Source: Candidatus Melainabacteria bacterium
Lineage (GTDB): Bacteria; Cyanobacteriota; Vampirovibrionia; Obscuribacterales; Obscuribacteraceae
Reading direction: 5' to 3'
DNA length: 64,000 nt
NCBI GenBank assembly: GCA_016699165.1
Contig: CP064963.1
Span: 4,898,001 to 4,962,000 of the forward strand
Of the stretch, positions 41,504 to 50,554 are shown piece by piece. The notes beneath the pieces were generated by a model that was not told where the DNA came from, ran no database searches, and saw nothing but the letters and a program-made list of their open reading frames with translations. Numbering within the stretch: the stretch's first letter is position 1; the number at the start of each line of letters is the position of its first letter. The position numbers and the translations under genes are program-made.

Positions 41504-44049
41504 TTGCCGATTGAAACCATATTTGCAAATAATCTGTATGCACCAGGCACGCCTGCGGGAAGTTCTCTAAAAAAGCTCAAGCCTGTATAAATGTAATGAC
41601 CCTTGCCATATTTAGTCACAAGCAAAACACCCTTTTTAGGCTCTTCACCAGTGTCGTTACATGCAAGAATTGGGGTGAAATGCTCGTCCCACTTGTCTGG
41701 AAAGTATAAGCCGCGCTCTTGCACCCAACCGTCAAAATCTTCACTGGTAATTTTATTTGGCTTGTTCAGTATTTCATGGTCTGGTGCCAAAAAGGTCATA
41801 ACTGATTTTTCATCGGTCACACGATCTGCCGAGATGGTGAGCGGATAAGGCGAAAGCTTGTCGGTTTTCAATTTTGTGGCAGTGTTATATTGAACTATCA
41901 TAGTGCCGCCATCTTCAACATAAGACAAAAGAGCTGGCATCGCTTTACCGATTTTTTCTCTTGTGTTAAAAGCGCGCACACCAAGCACGACTGCATCAAG
42001 TCCCACTAAGTCTTTTTCACTCAAGGTGGCATCGTCTAGAGATTTTACGACGTAACCCATCTGATTAAGATTTACAGGCAAGCTGTCACCGGCTCCGGGA
42101 AGATATCCAACTGTTTTGCCTGATTTCTTCAAATCAAGACATACAGCTCTCACCAAAGCTGGTGGCTGAAACAATTGCAAAGGCAGGTGTGCATAATTCA
42201 CTTCCTGGCGTTGACTTTTATATATGCTGCCACCAATATCTGCAGATGCGGCTATCTGAGCAATTTGTGGCTTGGCGGGTGCGGTAATCGTAAATGAAAA
42301 TGTGGCGATGTCACCGGCATTTTTTAGCGAGAAAGGCTGATTTTCAGGCTCAATTTTCCAGTTGGCAGGCGCTTCTAAATGAAGTGAACCTTTCGTACCG
42401 GCACGTGCTGCGTGTACTTTGGCTTCAATTTTTTGAGATGAATTTGGAGTGAAAATGGCTGTTTCTGGATTGAGCCACAATGATACAGGCGGTATCACAT
42501 TTAGTTTGCGTGTTTGGATTATGGTGTTATCGCGTTTAATTTCTTGTATCGGTTGGTCTTCTATGGTTAGAGTTTCTTTGCCAATTTTAAAAGTATTCAC
42601 GATAGGAAAAGAAGGAAGATTTTCAGCCAAGCCAATAAGCTCGGGGTTTTCGACGTGAAACATGCCAGGCGAGCCATCTTTATATAGCCAGTAGGGCTGG
42701 GTTAAAAGCGCATTAATGGGCATTGTTTGAGTCGAGTCTAAAGAGCTTGGCTCATTTTTCTTGAGAACGGAATCAGCCTTTATTTCTTTATTTAACATAG
42801 AATATTTGATACCAGTCCAGGTCACAGACACATTCGAGTTTATGCTGACTGTCGAGTGAAGCTGCATGGTCTCGCCGGGAACTACATCTGCATTTTTAAT
42901 AGTCGTCTTGGTTTTAAGCTCTAGGCACTGCTGCAAAATTAAGTTGAGTAGTTTTTGTTTTTCTTTAATAACAAGATTCGGCGGCAGTTTCGCTAGTTTT
43001 GAGCGAAGCTCGAATAAACCAGGAACGCTTTTAGATGGATCTTTGGTATCGAATTTAGTGATGATATCGCCCACTGATTTTTCGATGTCTTCGCCACCTT
43101 TGAACCTACTCCAGGTGGTATCAACTCCGTCTAAAATGTCTTTGCTTGCAGGTTCTCCATCTATTAACTGAAAAGTTTCCTGACGCTTTTCTCCCTGAAC
43201 GAAAGGCAACTTAAAAGTATCGAAACCTTGAGTTTTGTGCTCTGCTCGACTGGCGCTGGCAATGTCGTAAAAAGACTTTCCGGTGACAGAATCGTCGCCA
43301 AAAACCTCAACTTTAATAATAGGATCTTTAGATACTTTATCTTTTTGAAAGCGTCCTACATTCCACAAGATACGCTTTGGCTGCCACGCTTCAAGCTTTT
43401 GCTCGGGATAGGCTTTGGGGTCACCTGCTAGTTTAAAAGCTTCACATGCAAGAATTGCCGATGTGGTGTGGTGTCCATGCGTGCCACCAGGGCTAGTAGA
43501 AAAACGAGTGACTAAAATATCGGGACGAAAGGTGCGAATGACACGCACCATGTCAGAAAGAATTTCTTTCTTGTCCCAGAGAGTTAGAGTTTCTTGATAG
43601 TCTTTTGAAAAGCCAAAATCAATAGCGCGGGTAAAAAACTGGTGCGCTCCGTCTAATGCGCGCGCGGCAAGTAATTCTTGAGTACGAGCCATACCGAGCT
43701 TGTTGCCTAAGTCTGCACCAAGAACGTTTTGGCCACCGTCTCCGCGTGTTAAAGATAAATACGCAGTTCGATATTTGCGACCGCGTGAAAGATAGGTCAG
43801 AAGCTCAGTGTTCTCGTCGTCAGGATGGGCAGCCACATATAAAACACTTCCCAGTTGGCGAAAATATTCAAGTTCACGCAAAATCGCTTTTGAATTAGAA
43901 CTATTTTTTTCCATATCTGCTTGCGTATCCATATTTGAGGAAGAAAGAGCAAATAGTGGCATCGTGCTTGAAAATAGCACCACAAGTGCTAAACAACGAC
44001 GCCACCATTTGGCATGTATTAATCTGATATGGCTTTGAGCGAGTCTCAC
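41500..44049 (-). CDS. Exported PIG-L family deacetylase with C-terminal GATase1-like region
   Basis: An 849-residue protein with a signal peptide ending near residue 35. The PIG-L domain (about 53-235) has the zinc motif AAHPDDENTELL, SLTRGDGGQNVLG and GTHGHHTTSAI. Beta-domain regions follow (about 370-640), then DAVVLGVRAFNTREKIGKAM and a possible GATase1-like fold (about 660-849). PIG-L enzymes deacetylate N-acetylglucosaminyl compounds; BshB of bacillithiol synthesis belongs here, but it is cytosolic and about 230 residues. This one is probably periplasmic, so it likely acts on envelope or imported sugar conjugates. First gene of the tight cluster. Confidence 0.8.
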   Translation of the reverse strand: MRLAQSHIRLIHAKWWRRCLALVVLFSSTMPLFALSSSNMDTQADMEKNSSNSKAILRELEYFRQLGSVLYVAAHPDDENTELLTYLSRGRKYRTAYLSLTRGDGGQNVLGADLGNKLGMARTQELLAARALDGAHQFFTRAIDFGFSKDYQETLTLWDKKEILSDMVRVIRTFRPDILVTRFSTSPGGTHGHHTTSAILACEAFKLAGDPKAYPEQKLEAWQPKRILWNVGRFQKDKVSKDPIIKVEVFGDDSVTGKSFYDIASASRAEHKTQGFDTFKLPFVQGEKRQETFQLIDGEPASKDILDGVDTTWSRFKGGEDIEKSVGDIITKFDTKDPSKSVPGLFELRSKLAKLPPNLVIKEKQKLLNLILQQCLELKTKTTIKNADVVPGETMQLHSTVSINSNVSVTWTGIKYSMLNKEIKADSVLKKNEPSSLDSTQTMPINALLTQPYWLYKDGSPGMFHVENPELIGLAENLPSFPIVNTFKIGKETLTIEDQPIQEIKRDNTIIQTRKLNVIPPVSLWLNPETAIFTPNSSQKIEAKVHAARAGTKGSLHLEAPANWKIEPENQPFSLKNAGDIATFSFTITAPAKPQIAQIAASADIGGSIYKSQRQEVNYAHLPLQLFQPPALVRAVCLDLKKSGKTVGYLPGAGDSLPVNLNQMGYVVKSLDDATLSEKDLVGLDAVVLGVRAFNTREKIGKAMPALLSYVEDGGTMIVQYNTATKLKTDKLSPYPLTISADRVTDEKSVMTFLAPDHEILNKPNKITSEDFDGWVQERGLYFPDKWDEHFTPILACNDTGEEPKKGVLLVTKYGKGHYIYTGLSFFRELPAGVPGAYRLFANMVSIGK

Positions 44050-44055
44050 TTTAAG

Positions 44056-44916
44056 TTATTGCAACTTGTTGATCAGAGCTTCGTTCAATTTGATGTAGCC
44101 ATTATCGTTTGCTTTTTCAGCCAGTTCCTTTGAACGTTTAGCAGCTTGAACTGCGCCTTCTTTATCCCCGAGCTTTTCTAGAATTTCGGCTTTCAAGAAA
44201 ACGATGTAGTGTGCTTCGCGCTCCTTAAGAGCTTCTTCAACCCATTTCTTGGCGTCGTTCATGTCTTTGCCATGATTGTAGTAGAAGTTTGCAGCCTGGA
44301 AGTATGGCTTCTTCTCATCGTTTGAGGCCATTACTTCTTGAATTTGTTTGGTCAGTTTGTCTGCATATTCAACTGTCAAATCTATTGGAACTTTAGTCTT
44401 GTCCCAGACTAAATTGAGTTTGGATGATTCGTCTCGAATGTCGTTGAATTCAATGGTGAATGTTTCCATAGATTTAGGCATCTCAACAGGCTTAACCGCA
44501 AAGCGCACGAGATCTTGTTTCTCGTCGTATTTGTAAGGGCTCCAGCCTTCAGGTCCTTTGTTGACAATGACAGTCCATTCGTCTTTGTTTGGAATAGTCA
44601 TTAAAGCGTAGGTGCCAGCTGGAACCTCTTTGCCGTTTAGTTTGACATTGGTGCTGAATGTCACTTTTGTGGCTTGGTTAGCGCCTGTGCGCCAGACTTT
44701 GCCGTAAGGGACCATGCCGCCAAATACAGCGCGTTCTTTTACGCTTGGTCTTGAATAAACGATTTCGATATCGGTCAAACCGACACGTTGTTTGAGTGTG
44801 CAAGCGGGACTTGCAGCAGGAAAATCAATTTTAGGTGCGTCTGCTGCCATCGCTTTTGAGCTGAGCGAAATTGCAGTAGCAAGCGAAAGTAAAACAGGAA
44901 TGTGTTTAGAGTTCAT
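44056..44916 (-). CDS. Exported DUF2911 protein with helical tail
   Basis: The ATG is preceded by GGAG with a 5-base spacer. A signal peptide (about 1-24) leads to the DUF2911 domain (about 29-185) with IEIVYSRPSVKERAVFGGMV and VPAGTYALMTIP and WTVIVNKGPEGWSPY. The last 90 residues contain TPR-like helices (KWVEEALKEREAHYIVFLKA). DUF2911 is common in Bacteroidota and uncharacterised. It lies 6 bases upstream of the PIG-L start on the same strand and may be the first gene of that operon. Confidence 0.85.
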   Translation of the reverse strand: MNSKHIPVLLSLATAISLSSKAMAADAPKIDFPAASPACTLKQRVGLTDIEIVYSRPSVKERAVFGGMVPYGKVWRTGANQATKVTFSTNVKLNGKEVPAGTYALMTIPNKDEWTVIVNKGPEGWSPYKYDEKQDLVRFAVKPVEMPKSMETFTIEFNDIRDESSKLNLVWDKTKVPIDLTVEYADKLTKQIQEVMASNDEKKPYFQAANFYYNHGKDMNDAKKWVEEALKEREAHYIVFLKAEILEKLGDKEGAVQAAKRSKELAEKANDNGYIKLNEALINKLQ

Positions 44917-45129
44917 ATCTTCTCCATAGGGGCTCGCTAGTAAGTCTGAGCGATCTCATAGGATACAACATTTTTTGTGCAAATTTCGTGTCCGTAAAGG
45001 CTCGAATCGATTAACTCATGATGGTTTCTGGGATCGCACTCAGTATCCTTTGTGATATTAGGAAACCTGGCCGAAACTCGAAAAGTGCCTGACAACCGGG
45101 GTGCGGGCTAATCTGTTTACGTTGTTGAA
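44917..45129. other. Divergent intergenic region
   Basis: About 210 bases between the DUF2911 gene and a short forward ORF. It must contain the DUF2911 promoter, but I cannot point to a confident -10/-35 pair. No repeats or hairpins of note. Confidence 0.35.
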
Positions 45130-45264
45130 ATGACCTTGGCTCATTGTAGAAAAAGAATTCGAGAAGCCGAATTAGTCGATGAAATATTACTGCCAGAAGA
45201 AGCATGCGAAATTTTAGATAATGTTGAAAAGGTTCAATGTCGCATCAAAGAATTGGGCAGTTAA
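45130..45264 (+). CDS. Small hypothetical protein (44 residues)
   Basis: ATG-to-TAA frame encoding a charged, helical peptide with REAELVDEILLPEEACEILD. Codon use and amphipathic pattern look like real coding sequence, but it has no recognisable domain and the ribosome binding site is poor (GTTGTTGAA). It could be a small regulatory protein. Confidence 0.4.
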   Translation: MTLAHCRKRIREAELVDEILLPEEACEILDNVEKVQCRIKELGS

Positions 45265-45365
45265 CTAAATGATTGAGGAGTAAGTTTCATTCCCTTTCAA
45301 ACTAGATGCTCGCATAAGTATTCACTTCGGATAAAGTGGTGGCAAATTCGATCTAATTCAATTTA

Positions 45366-45683
45366 TTAAACTCTATTTGAAAATTCAGCCGCACGAAAAA
45401 CAGCCAGAAAAGCGAAAGTCAAAAATCCAAGTATAGAGAAAAATGCGGAAATCACTCGATTCTTTTCATTCTTGGAAAACAAAGCCATCAAGCCGAAGAG
45501 ACCGGACAGTCCACCAATTATTACAAATGCAGTGACTTTGTTTGCGAAGTTATCGTAAATTCCCAGCGGTAGAGTGAGCAACCAAATTGTAATGGCTGGA
45601 ATTTTTAGAATCTTGAGCCAATCGCTGGCGGTGACCATTTCCAGGTCGTGCCCTGTAAGCCACGCTAAGAAGTCTCTTTCCAT
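45366..45683 (-). CDS. Small membrane protein (105 residues)
   Basis: Three hydrophobic helices (IPAITIWLLTLPLGIY, TAFVIIGGLSGLFGLMALF and VISAFFSILGFLTFAFLAVF) with short loops and a soluble N-terminus. No recognised family. It lies 45 bases downstream of the histidine kinase gene and may share its transcript. Confidence 0.55.
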   Translation of the reverse strand: MERDFLAWLTGHDLEMVTASDWLKILKIPAITIWLLTLPLGIYDNFANKVTAFVIIGGLSGLFGLMALFSKNEKNRVISAFFSILGFLTFAFLAVFRAAEFSNRV

Positions 45684-45728
45684 AAGACCTCATTACATCA
45701 TAAAAGCGCCTAGAATTCAAGCTTTCTC

Positions 45729-48017
45729 TTATTCTAGTGATGACAAGGTTTTTGCAGCTGCCGACGATACAAATGTGTTTTCGTCATCTGCAAGGATTTT
45801 TAAAAGAGATTCGGGACAGTTGGGATTTTCAGACATACCTAATCGAACATCTTCACTTTTGTCTTGAGCCAGTTTTTCAAGCAGAGTAATAGAACTTGCC
45901 GGATTGTCGCAGACACCTAGCCTCACGAGCGAACTTAGGTCTAAAGATAGTTTTTCAAGTACATCTTGAGGAGTATTTACATTTTCAGCGATGCGACTAC
46001 GTATTTTTTCGTCTATGTCATCTGATAGCTGTTTGAGAATATGTTCAGATGTATGCGGATTGCCAGCCATAATTAGCTTGATATGCGTTTCTTCGTCGCA
46101 GCTTGAAATTAAGCCAAGCGAACTTTGCATATTTAGTTCGTGGAAAGACTTTATAAGGGTCGATATTTTTTTTGCCGTCACGGGCTTTGGCACGTAATAA
46201 TTCATTTTTAAGCGCAACGCTTCGTCTATATCTGTCGGTCTATCTGAAACCGTCAGTAGTATGACCGGAATTTCTTTCAAAATTGGATCATCCTTTATTT
46301 CATTCAAAACCTGATGCCCATTCATGTTTGGCATATTTAAATCAAGCAATATGATAGAAGGCAGCGACCTATTGCTTGATGCTTTGACTCTTTGCAAATA
46401 AGTCAACGCTTCAAGTCCGTCATTAGCAACAGTTAGTTGATATTTGAGACCAGATCGCCTGAGCGCTTCCTTAGCCAGTTTTACATCGGCAGGTGAATCT
46501 TCTACTAGCAGAATATTAATTTCGTTGGAAATTGGTTTCTCTATAACAATTTTGGCTGGAGGCAAAGTAAAAAAGAAAATGGACCCTTCGCCCAGTTTGG
46601 ATTCAACCCAGATACTACCCTCGTAAGAGTTTACTATCTTCTTGCAAATGGCAAGACCCATTCCGGTTCCAGGATATTTTACGCTGCTGTGCAAACGTGC
46701 AAACATATCGAATATTTTGTCGTAATTTGATGGGTCTATACCCATGCTTTTGTCTCTGACTGAGAATATCCATTTATCAATAATTCTTTCAGCACTAATT
46801 TGAATATCTGGTTTTTCATTTCCTTGATATTTAATTGCATTGCTTATCAAATTTTGAAACAGTTGAACCATCTGTCCTCTTTCCACGCCAACCTCGGGCA
46901 GTGGGTGAATTTCCAGATTGGTATTTGTCTCTTTAATGGTGTCTTTAAGATTTCGTACCACTTCTTCAAGAACAGAGTTGCAATCGGTGACGAATTCTTC
47001 GTCGGAAAATGTTTTTATCTCTGAGTGTTGCAGAATTGATCGAACCAACTCTTGCATTCGCTTTGAAGACTTTTCAATGAAATCCAGGTATTCATCTGAT
47101 TCGCTATCGATTTTTCCTTTGATATTTTCGGATAAAAGAGAAACAAATCCTTGCATAGATCGAAGTGGTTCTTGAAGATCGTGTGAGGCAATCTTGGCGA
47201 ATTGACGAAGCTGCTCGTTGCTTTGAGTAAGCTTTAGAGTTCTCTCTTGCACCAGATGTTCCAACTCTTCTTTAGCATTTCGTTTTTCTGTTATATCATT
47301 CACAAAAGCGCAATACATGTAGTCGTTGTCGTTTTTGATTTTGAATATTACGTAGGCGATGGGAAATTCAAATCCAGCGTTATTGGTCGCAAGCACTTCT
47401 CCCTGCACTCTTGCAATGTCTCCCTCCAAAGAGTTCAATCTCTCCTTGATTTTCTTCAAATAAGGCCGTCTTAAATATGGTGGCAAAATAAGAGAGAAAT
47501 TTTTGCCCTGAATCTCTGTTATGTTCCAGCCGAAAGTCTTTTCAGCTAAAGAGTTCCAATCGGTAATGTTCCAGTTGCAATCCATTGAGAGAAAAGCATC
47601 TGAGTTTTGCAAAATAGCTTTCAGACGATCTTGACTTTCTCTCAAGCCTTTCTCGTTGTCGTTTCTGGCAATAGAGTAATGCAAGATGCGTACAAGCGAA
47701 TCACCACCAGTGATTCCACTTACCACAAAGTCTTGTGCACCGTGTTTGATGGCTTCAATTGAAATTTCTTGGGCATCTTGCGATGAATATATTACTAATG
47801 GGTATCCTTGGGTAATTGCTCTGACTGATTTAAAAATTTCAAGGTCGAAACTCTGATTTTTAAATTCAAGCAGAATAACTTCTATTTTTTTAAGCGCAAG
47901 AATACCTGGAATTGCTTCTCTATCCGAAGTCGTGTGAACTGAGAAACCACGACTTTGTAAAAAACTGCACGTGGAAAGTAATGAATGAGGGGTTTCCTCA
48001 ATTAGAAGTATGTTCAT
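45729..48017 (-). CDS. Hybrid histidine kinase with pseudo-receiver and LRV repeats
   Basis: I use the ATG at 48017 (MNILLIEETPHSLL); the frame is open to 48077. Order over 762 residues: an N-terminal receiver-like domain whose phospho-Asp region reads LLEFKNQ, with Glu in place of Asp; a PAS domain (about 130-245); HisKA with SHDLQEPLR; an ATPase domain with QNLISNAIKYQG and GTGMGLAICKK but an unusual DKSMGIDP for DNGxGI; a canonical receiver (INILLVEDSPADVKL, IILLDLNMPNMNG); and a C-terminal series of leucine-rich-variant-like repeats (VRLGVCDNPASSITLLEKLA). No signal peptide, so a cytosolic sensor. Confidence 0.82.
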   Translation of the reverse strand: MNILLIEETPHSLLSTCSFLQSRGFSVHTTSDREAIPGILALKKIEVILLEFKNQSFDLEIFKSVRAITQGYPLVIYSSQDAQEISIEAIKHGAQDFVVSGITGGDSLVRILHYSIARNDNEKGLRESQDRLKAILQNSDAFLSMDCNWNITDWNSLAEKTFGWNITEIQGKNFSLILPPYLRRPYLKKIKERLNSLEGDIARVQGEVLATNNAGFEFPIAYVIFKIKNDNDYMYCAFVNDITEKRNAKEELEHLVQERTLKLTQSNEQLRQFAKIASHDLQEPLRSMQGFVSLLSENIKGKIDSESDEYLDFIEKSSKRMQELVRSILQHSEIKTFSDEEFVTDCNSVLEEVVRNLKDTIKETNTNLEIHPLPEVGVERGQMVQLFQNLISNAIKYQGNEKPDIQISAERIIDKWIFSVRDKSMGIDPSNYDKIFDMFARLHSSVKYPGTGMGLAICKKIVNSYEGSIWVESKLGEGSIFFFTLPPAKIVIEKPISNEINILLVEDSPADVKLAKEALRRSGLKYQLTVANDGLEALTYLQRVKASSNRSLPSIILLDLNMPNMNGHQVLNEIKDDPILKEIPVILLTVSDRPTDIDEALRLKMNYYVPKPVTAKKISTLIKSFHELNMQSSLGLISSCDEETHIKLIMAGNPHTSEHILKQLSDDIDEKIRSRIAENVNTPQDVLEKLSLDLSSLVRLGVCDNPASSITLLEKLAQDKSEDVRLGMSENPNCPESLLKILADDENTFVSSAAAKTLSSLE

Positions 48018-48133
48018 TTTTGAATTGCCTGTTTTTAAAATGTTGCGAGAATTATGGATTCTTGCATGACAGGACAATTCTCAGGTGTGCCGTTTATAGA
48101 AGTTTTCCGAATTAAATCCAAAGGATCGGATAC

Positions 48134-48880
48134 TTACATTATACCATATTTAGATTTGTTCACATTGTCAGCCAATCCCAGGCGCTTCATCACTCTAATG
48201 ATGATCCACGATAAGTCGAATTCCCAAGGCTTGATGCCTGTTTGCGCAGATCCGGGTTCTGCATGGTGATTATTGTGCCAGCCTTCGCCCATAGCTAGAA
48301 TGCCGACCCACCAAACATTGACGCTATCGTCTGTGGTGGCAAAGTTTTTGTATCCCAATTTTGGAATATGACAAATAACATTGAGCATAAGTGGAATTTG
48401 CAACACCGCAACACCTGCAAGAGCGCTAGCTAAAGCGACCTGCCATCCAAAGAAATACAAAAGGATAAGGCGAAAAGTGATACCAATTGCAAAAGTTAGC
48501 GCGTGAGCTTTATTCCAATCGCCACCAAGTTCAAGAAAGCGATAAATCGGATCTTTGACTAAATCTTTTGCTTGAGTATCAGGATCTATGTGTGCTGGAT
48601 AGTTGTCGTGCATGAGCCAGCCTAAGTGCGCATTTTTAAGACCATATCTTGGTGAATGAGGATCCAAATCAGTATCTACATGTCTGTGGTGCGCTCTGTG
48701 AACAGTCGCCCACCAAATAGGCGAACCCTCGAAAGCTAAATAACCTAAGAGCACCCAGAAATATTCAACGAACTTAGGAGCGGTAAATGCTCTGTGTGAC
48801 AAGAGTCGGTGATAGCCGATGGTCACGCCGAGTGCGTGTAGTATGTAGCAAAAAATGAATACAGAAAGTAAAGTGACCAT
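48134..48880 (-). CDS. Acyl-CoA/acyl-lipid desaturase
   Basis: A membrane fatty acid desaturase of the delta-9 type. The three histidine boxes are GYHRLLSHRAF, HRAHHRHVDTDLDPH and GWHNNHHAEPG. The 248-residue length is at the short end, with the first hydrophobic segments only partly present, as in cyanobacterial DesC-like enzymes. It probably introduces a double bond into membrane lipid acyl chains. It shares the leftward direction with the kinase gene (117-base gap). Confidence 0.88.
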   Translation of the reverse strand: MVTLLSVFIFCYILHALGVTIGYHRLLSHRAFTAPKFVEYFWVLLGYLAFEGSPIWWATVHRAHHRHVDTDLDPHSPRYGLKNAHLGWLMHDNYPAHIDPDTQAKDLVKDPIYRFLELGGDWNKAHALTFAIGITFRLILLYFFGWQVALASALAGVAVLQIPLMLNVICHIPKLGYKNFATTDDSVNVWWVGILAMGEGWHNNHHAEPGSAQTGIKPWEFDLSWIIIRVMKRLGLADNVNKSKYGIM

Positions 48881-48919
48881 AAAAATGCCCTCGAAACATG
48901 CGTAAATTGTAAGTATGTA

Positions 48920-49513
48920 TTAGCGATAAAGAGCCGATTCTGATCGGCCTCTACGCAGGTCCTGGCTGGTTTGGGATGCTTCTACAAACTTGTCCGTCCA
49001 GCTATCTGTCATTAGCAGATCTAAAAATTGTTCTAGTGTTTCAGGTACTTCCGCTACCTGTAAAACGCGCCGTCCATCGTTGTCTGGACCGGGATATTGA
49101 GAGAAGAACAGCCTGTCGATGTCCATTCCCTTGCGGTTGTAATAAGACAACAGAGCTAAGCCAACTTCTTTTGAAACCGTTGATTTGTCTTTGACTTGCC
49201 AGTCACGCAGAATTGTTCGCCCTATTCCAATTAAGTAATAAGCGCGCTCTTTCTCGTACTTAGGCTCATCGATGAAATACGCCCAAGTGGTTTCGTCTAC
49301 GTTATCTATATAAGGTTCGCAGCGAATCTGAAACAGTCTTCCAGAAGCGGAAGTGAGCGAAAGGGGTCCAAAACCCGAATTCATCAAGTGAATTTCGAGC
49401 ACTCTCAAAATGTGCGAATTGAAGCTAATTGCTTTCTTGTCAGCCTGTAACTGTAAGCGCTTGCGATATTCTTCGGGGATGCGAACACTGATATTTGATG
49501 TCTTTTCAGCCAT
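48920..49513 (-). CDS. Arc/RHH-type DNA-binding protein with C-terminal domain
   Basis: The ATG at 49513 (MAEKTSNISVRIPEEYRKRL) is preferred because the RHH strand starts there; the frame is open to 49627 through AT-rich DNA. Residues 7-50 form an Arc-like RHH domain (SVRIPEEYRKRLQLQADKKA, FNSHILRVLEIHL). The C-terminal 140 residues form an alpha/beta domain with no recognised family. It precedes the desaturase gene on the same strand by about 40 bases, so it may regulate it. Confidence 0.6.
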   Translation of the reverse strand: MAEKTSNISVRIPEEYRKRLQLQADKKAISFNSHILRVLEIHLMNSGFGPLSLTSASGRLFQIRCEPYIDNVDETTWAYFIDEPKYEKERAYYLIGIGRTILRDWQVKDKSTVSKEVGLALLSYYNRKGMDIDRLFFSQYPGPDNDGRRVLQVAEVPETLEQFLDLLMTDSWTDKFVEASQTSQDLRRGRSESALYR

Positions 49514-49626
49514 TTGTAGTTGCGAGCACCTGGTTTGTAGTTGTGTGACTACGTTTGATATACAGATCACTATAGCACAACTAAAAGGGACGTCAACAAC
49601 ACCACCACAAAAGTATTTAAAATACA

Positions 49627-49656
49627 AAGAAGGACAAACTTTCGTCTGTCCTTCTT
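49627..49656. terminator. Hairpin terminator downstream of the RRM gene
   Basis: AAGAAGGACA pairs with TGTCCTTCTT across a 10-base loop. On the minus strand it is followed by T-rich sequence (TTTGTATTTT), matching the end of the RRM gene, and on the plus strand by GATGTTTTTT, so it may work both ways. Confidence 0.6.
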
Positions 49657-49692
49657 AGATGTTTTTTAGTGCGAACTAAAAGTGGGTTTGAA

Positions 49693-49971
49693 CTACCACG
49701 AGCCGCGTGAGCGAGTTTGTGGTTGTGATGGATTAACAGCAATTTGTCTGCCATCAACTTCGGTACCATTCAAGATTTTTACTGCTTCTTCAGCAGCAAC
49801 TTGAGTGCCCATCTCTACAAAAGCGAAACCGCGTTTGCGGCCGGTGCTACGATCTAGAGGAATCGCAACCGATGTTACTTCGCCAGCTTGTTCGAAGATC
49901 TCTTGTAGTCTCTGTTCGGAGACGTTGAAGGACAAGTTGCCCACGAAGAGCTTCAATTTATCATTACTCAT
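49693..49971 (-). CDS. RRM RNA-binding protein
   Basis: A 92-residue single RRM domain with RNP2 LFVGNLSF (8-15) and RNP1 KRGFAFVEM (46-54), and a short C-terminal tail. Such small RRM proteins are typical of cyanobacteria, where some respond to cold. The upstream 50152-50163 palindrome and a long leader may matter for control. A hairpin terminator follows. Confidence 0.9.
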   Translation of the reverse strand: MSNDKLKLFVGNLSFNVSEQRLQEIFEQAGEVTSVAIPLDRSTGRKRGFAFVEMGTQVAAEEAVKILNGTEVDGRQIAVNPSQPQTRSRGSW

Positions 49972-50151
49972 TTATTTTCTTCTATGACACTTACACGGCA
50001 ATCTAACAGTTTCGGCCGAGCGGCTCCAGTGTCGGGAGCAGTGATAGTATGAGATATTGAAATCCAGCTTTCAAGCCTTTTGGCGCAGTTGTTGCATATG
50101 TTATTGTCCGTAAAACCAGGGTATATTGTTAAAAGACAGGCTCTAAAACGA

Positions 50152-50163
50152 CCCGACGTCGGG
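50152..50163. promoter_or_regulatory. Perfect 12-base GC palindrome
   Basis: CCCGACGTCGGG, extended by weaker pairing on both sides, lies between the divergent RRM and GlsB-like genes, 68 bases before the latter's start. On the minus strand the hairpin is followed by TCGTTTTAG, so it could also be a weak terminator. Role unknown. Confidence 0.35.
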
Positions 50164-50230
50164 CTCTTCCTACCGCCAATTCCTTTTTCTACCTAGTCTA
50201 GTAATACGTTTTGGACTGAGGTAAAGGGTT

Positions 50231-50500
50231 ATGACTGTTGTCGGGTTTTTTGTGTATTTAATCACTTCAGCAATATTTGCGTTTATCGTTAATTGCGTGG
50301 TTCCAAAGCGCATACCAGGCGGCATTGTCGCTGGCACCATTGTTGGTTTTATTGGCGGCGTAATTGCAGTCAAGCTCGGACCACCTGAGCCCTCAATCGC
50401 CGGCGTCGCTATTCTGCCTGTGGCAATGGGTTCCATCATCATGGTTGTGTGTTTGGCACTTATGGGAAACAGCCAGAAGAGATACCGAAAAAAGGCATGA
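50231..50500 (+). CDS. GlsB/YeaQ/YmgE-type small membrane protein
   Basis: 89 residues with three hydrophobic segments and the glycine-rich pattern IPGGIVAGTIVGFIGGVIAV that marks the transglycosylase-associated (YeaQ/YmgE) family. The family is linked to general stress in other bacteria; function is not established. Confidence 0.75.
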   Translation: MTVVGFFVYLITSAIFAFIVNCVVPKRIPGGIVAGTIVGFIGGVIAVKLGPPEPSIAGVAILPVAMGSIIMVVCLALMGNSQKRYRKKA

Positions 50501-50554
50501 CAAGCCAAGCGGTGAGAACGATTTAATCTCGTGTGCTCATGAATTCTTCATTAC

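Noticed and set aside
41500..44049. The idea that the exported PIG-L protein is the BshB step of bacillithiol synthesis
   Set aside because: It has a signal peptide and is 849 residues long, whereas BshB is about 230 residues and cytosolic. It may act in the same network but probably not at this step.
49627..49656. Reading the hairpin as an operator
   Set aside because: The stem and the T-rich tail on both strands, and the position after the RRM gene, fit a terminator better.
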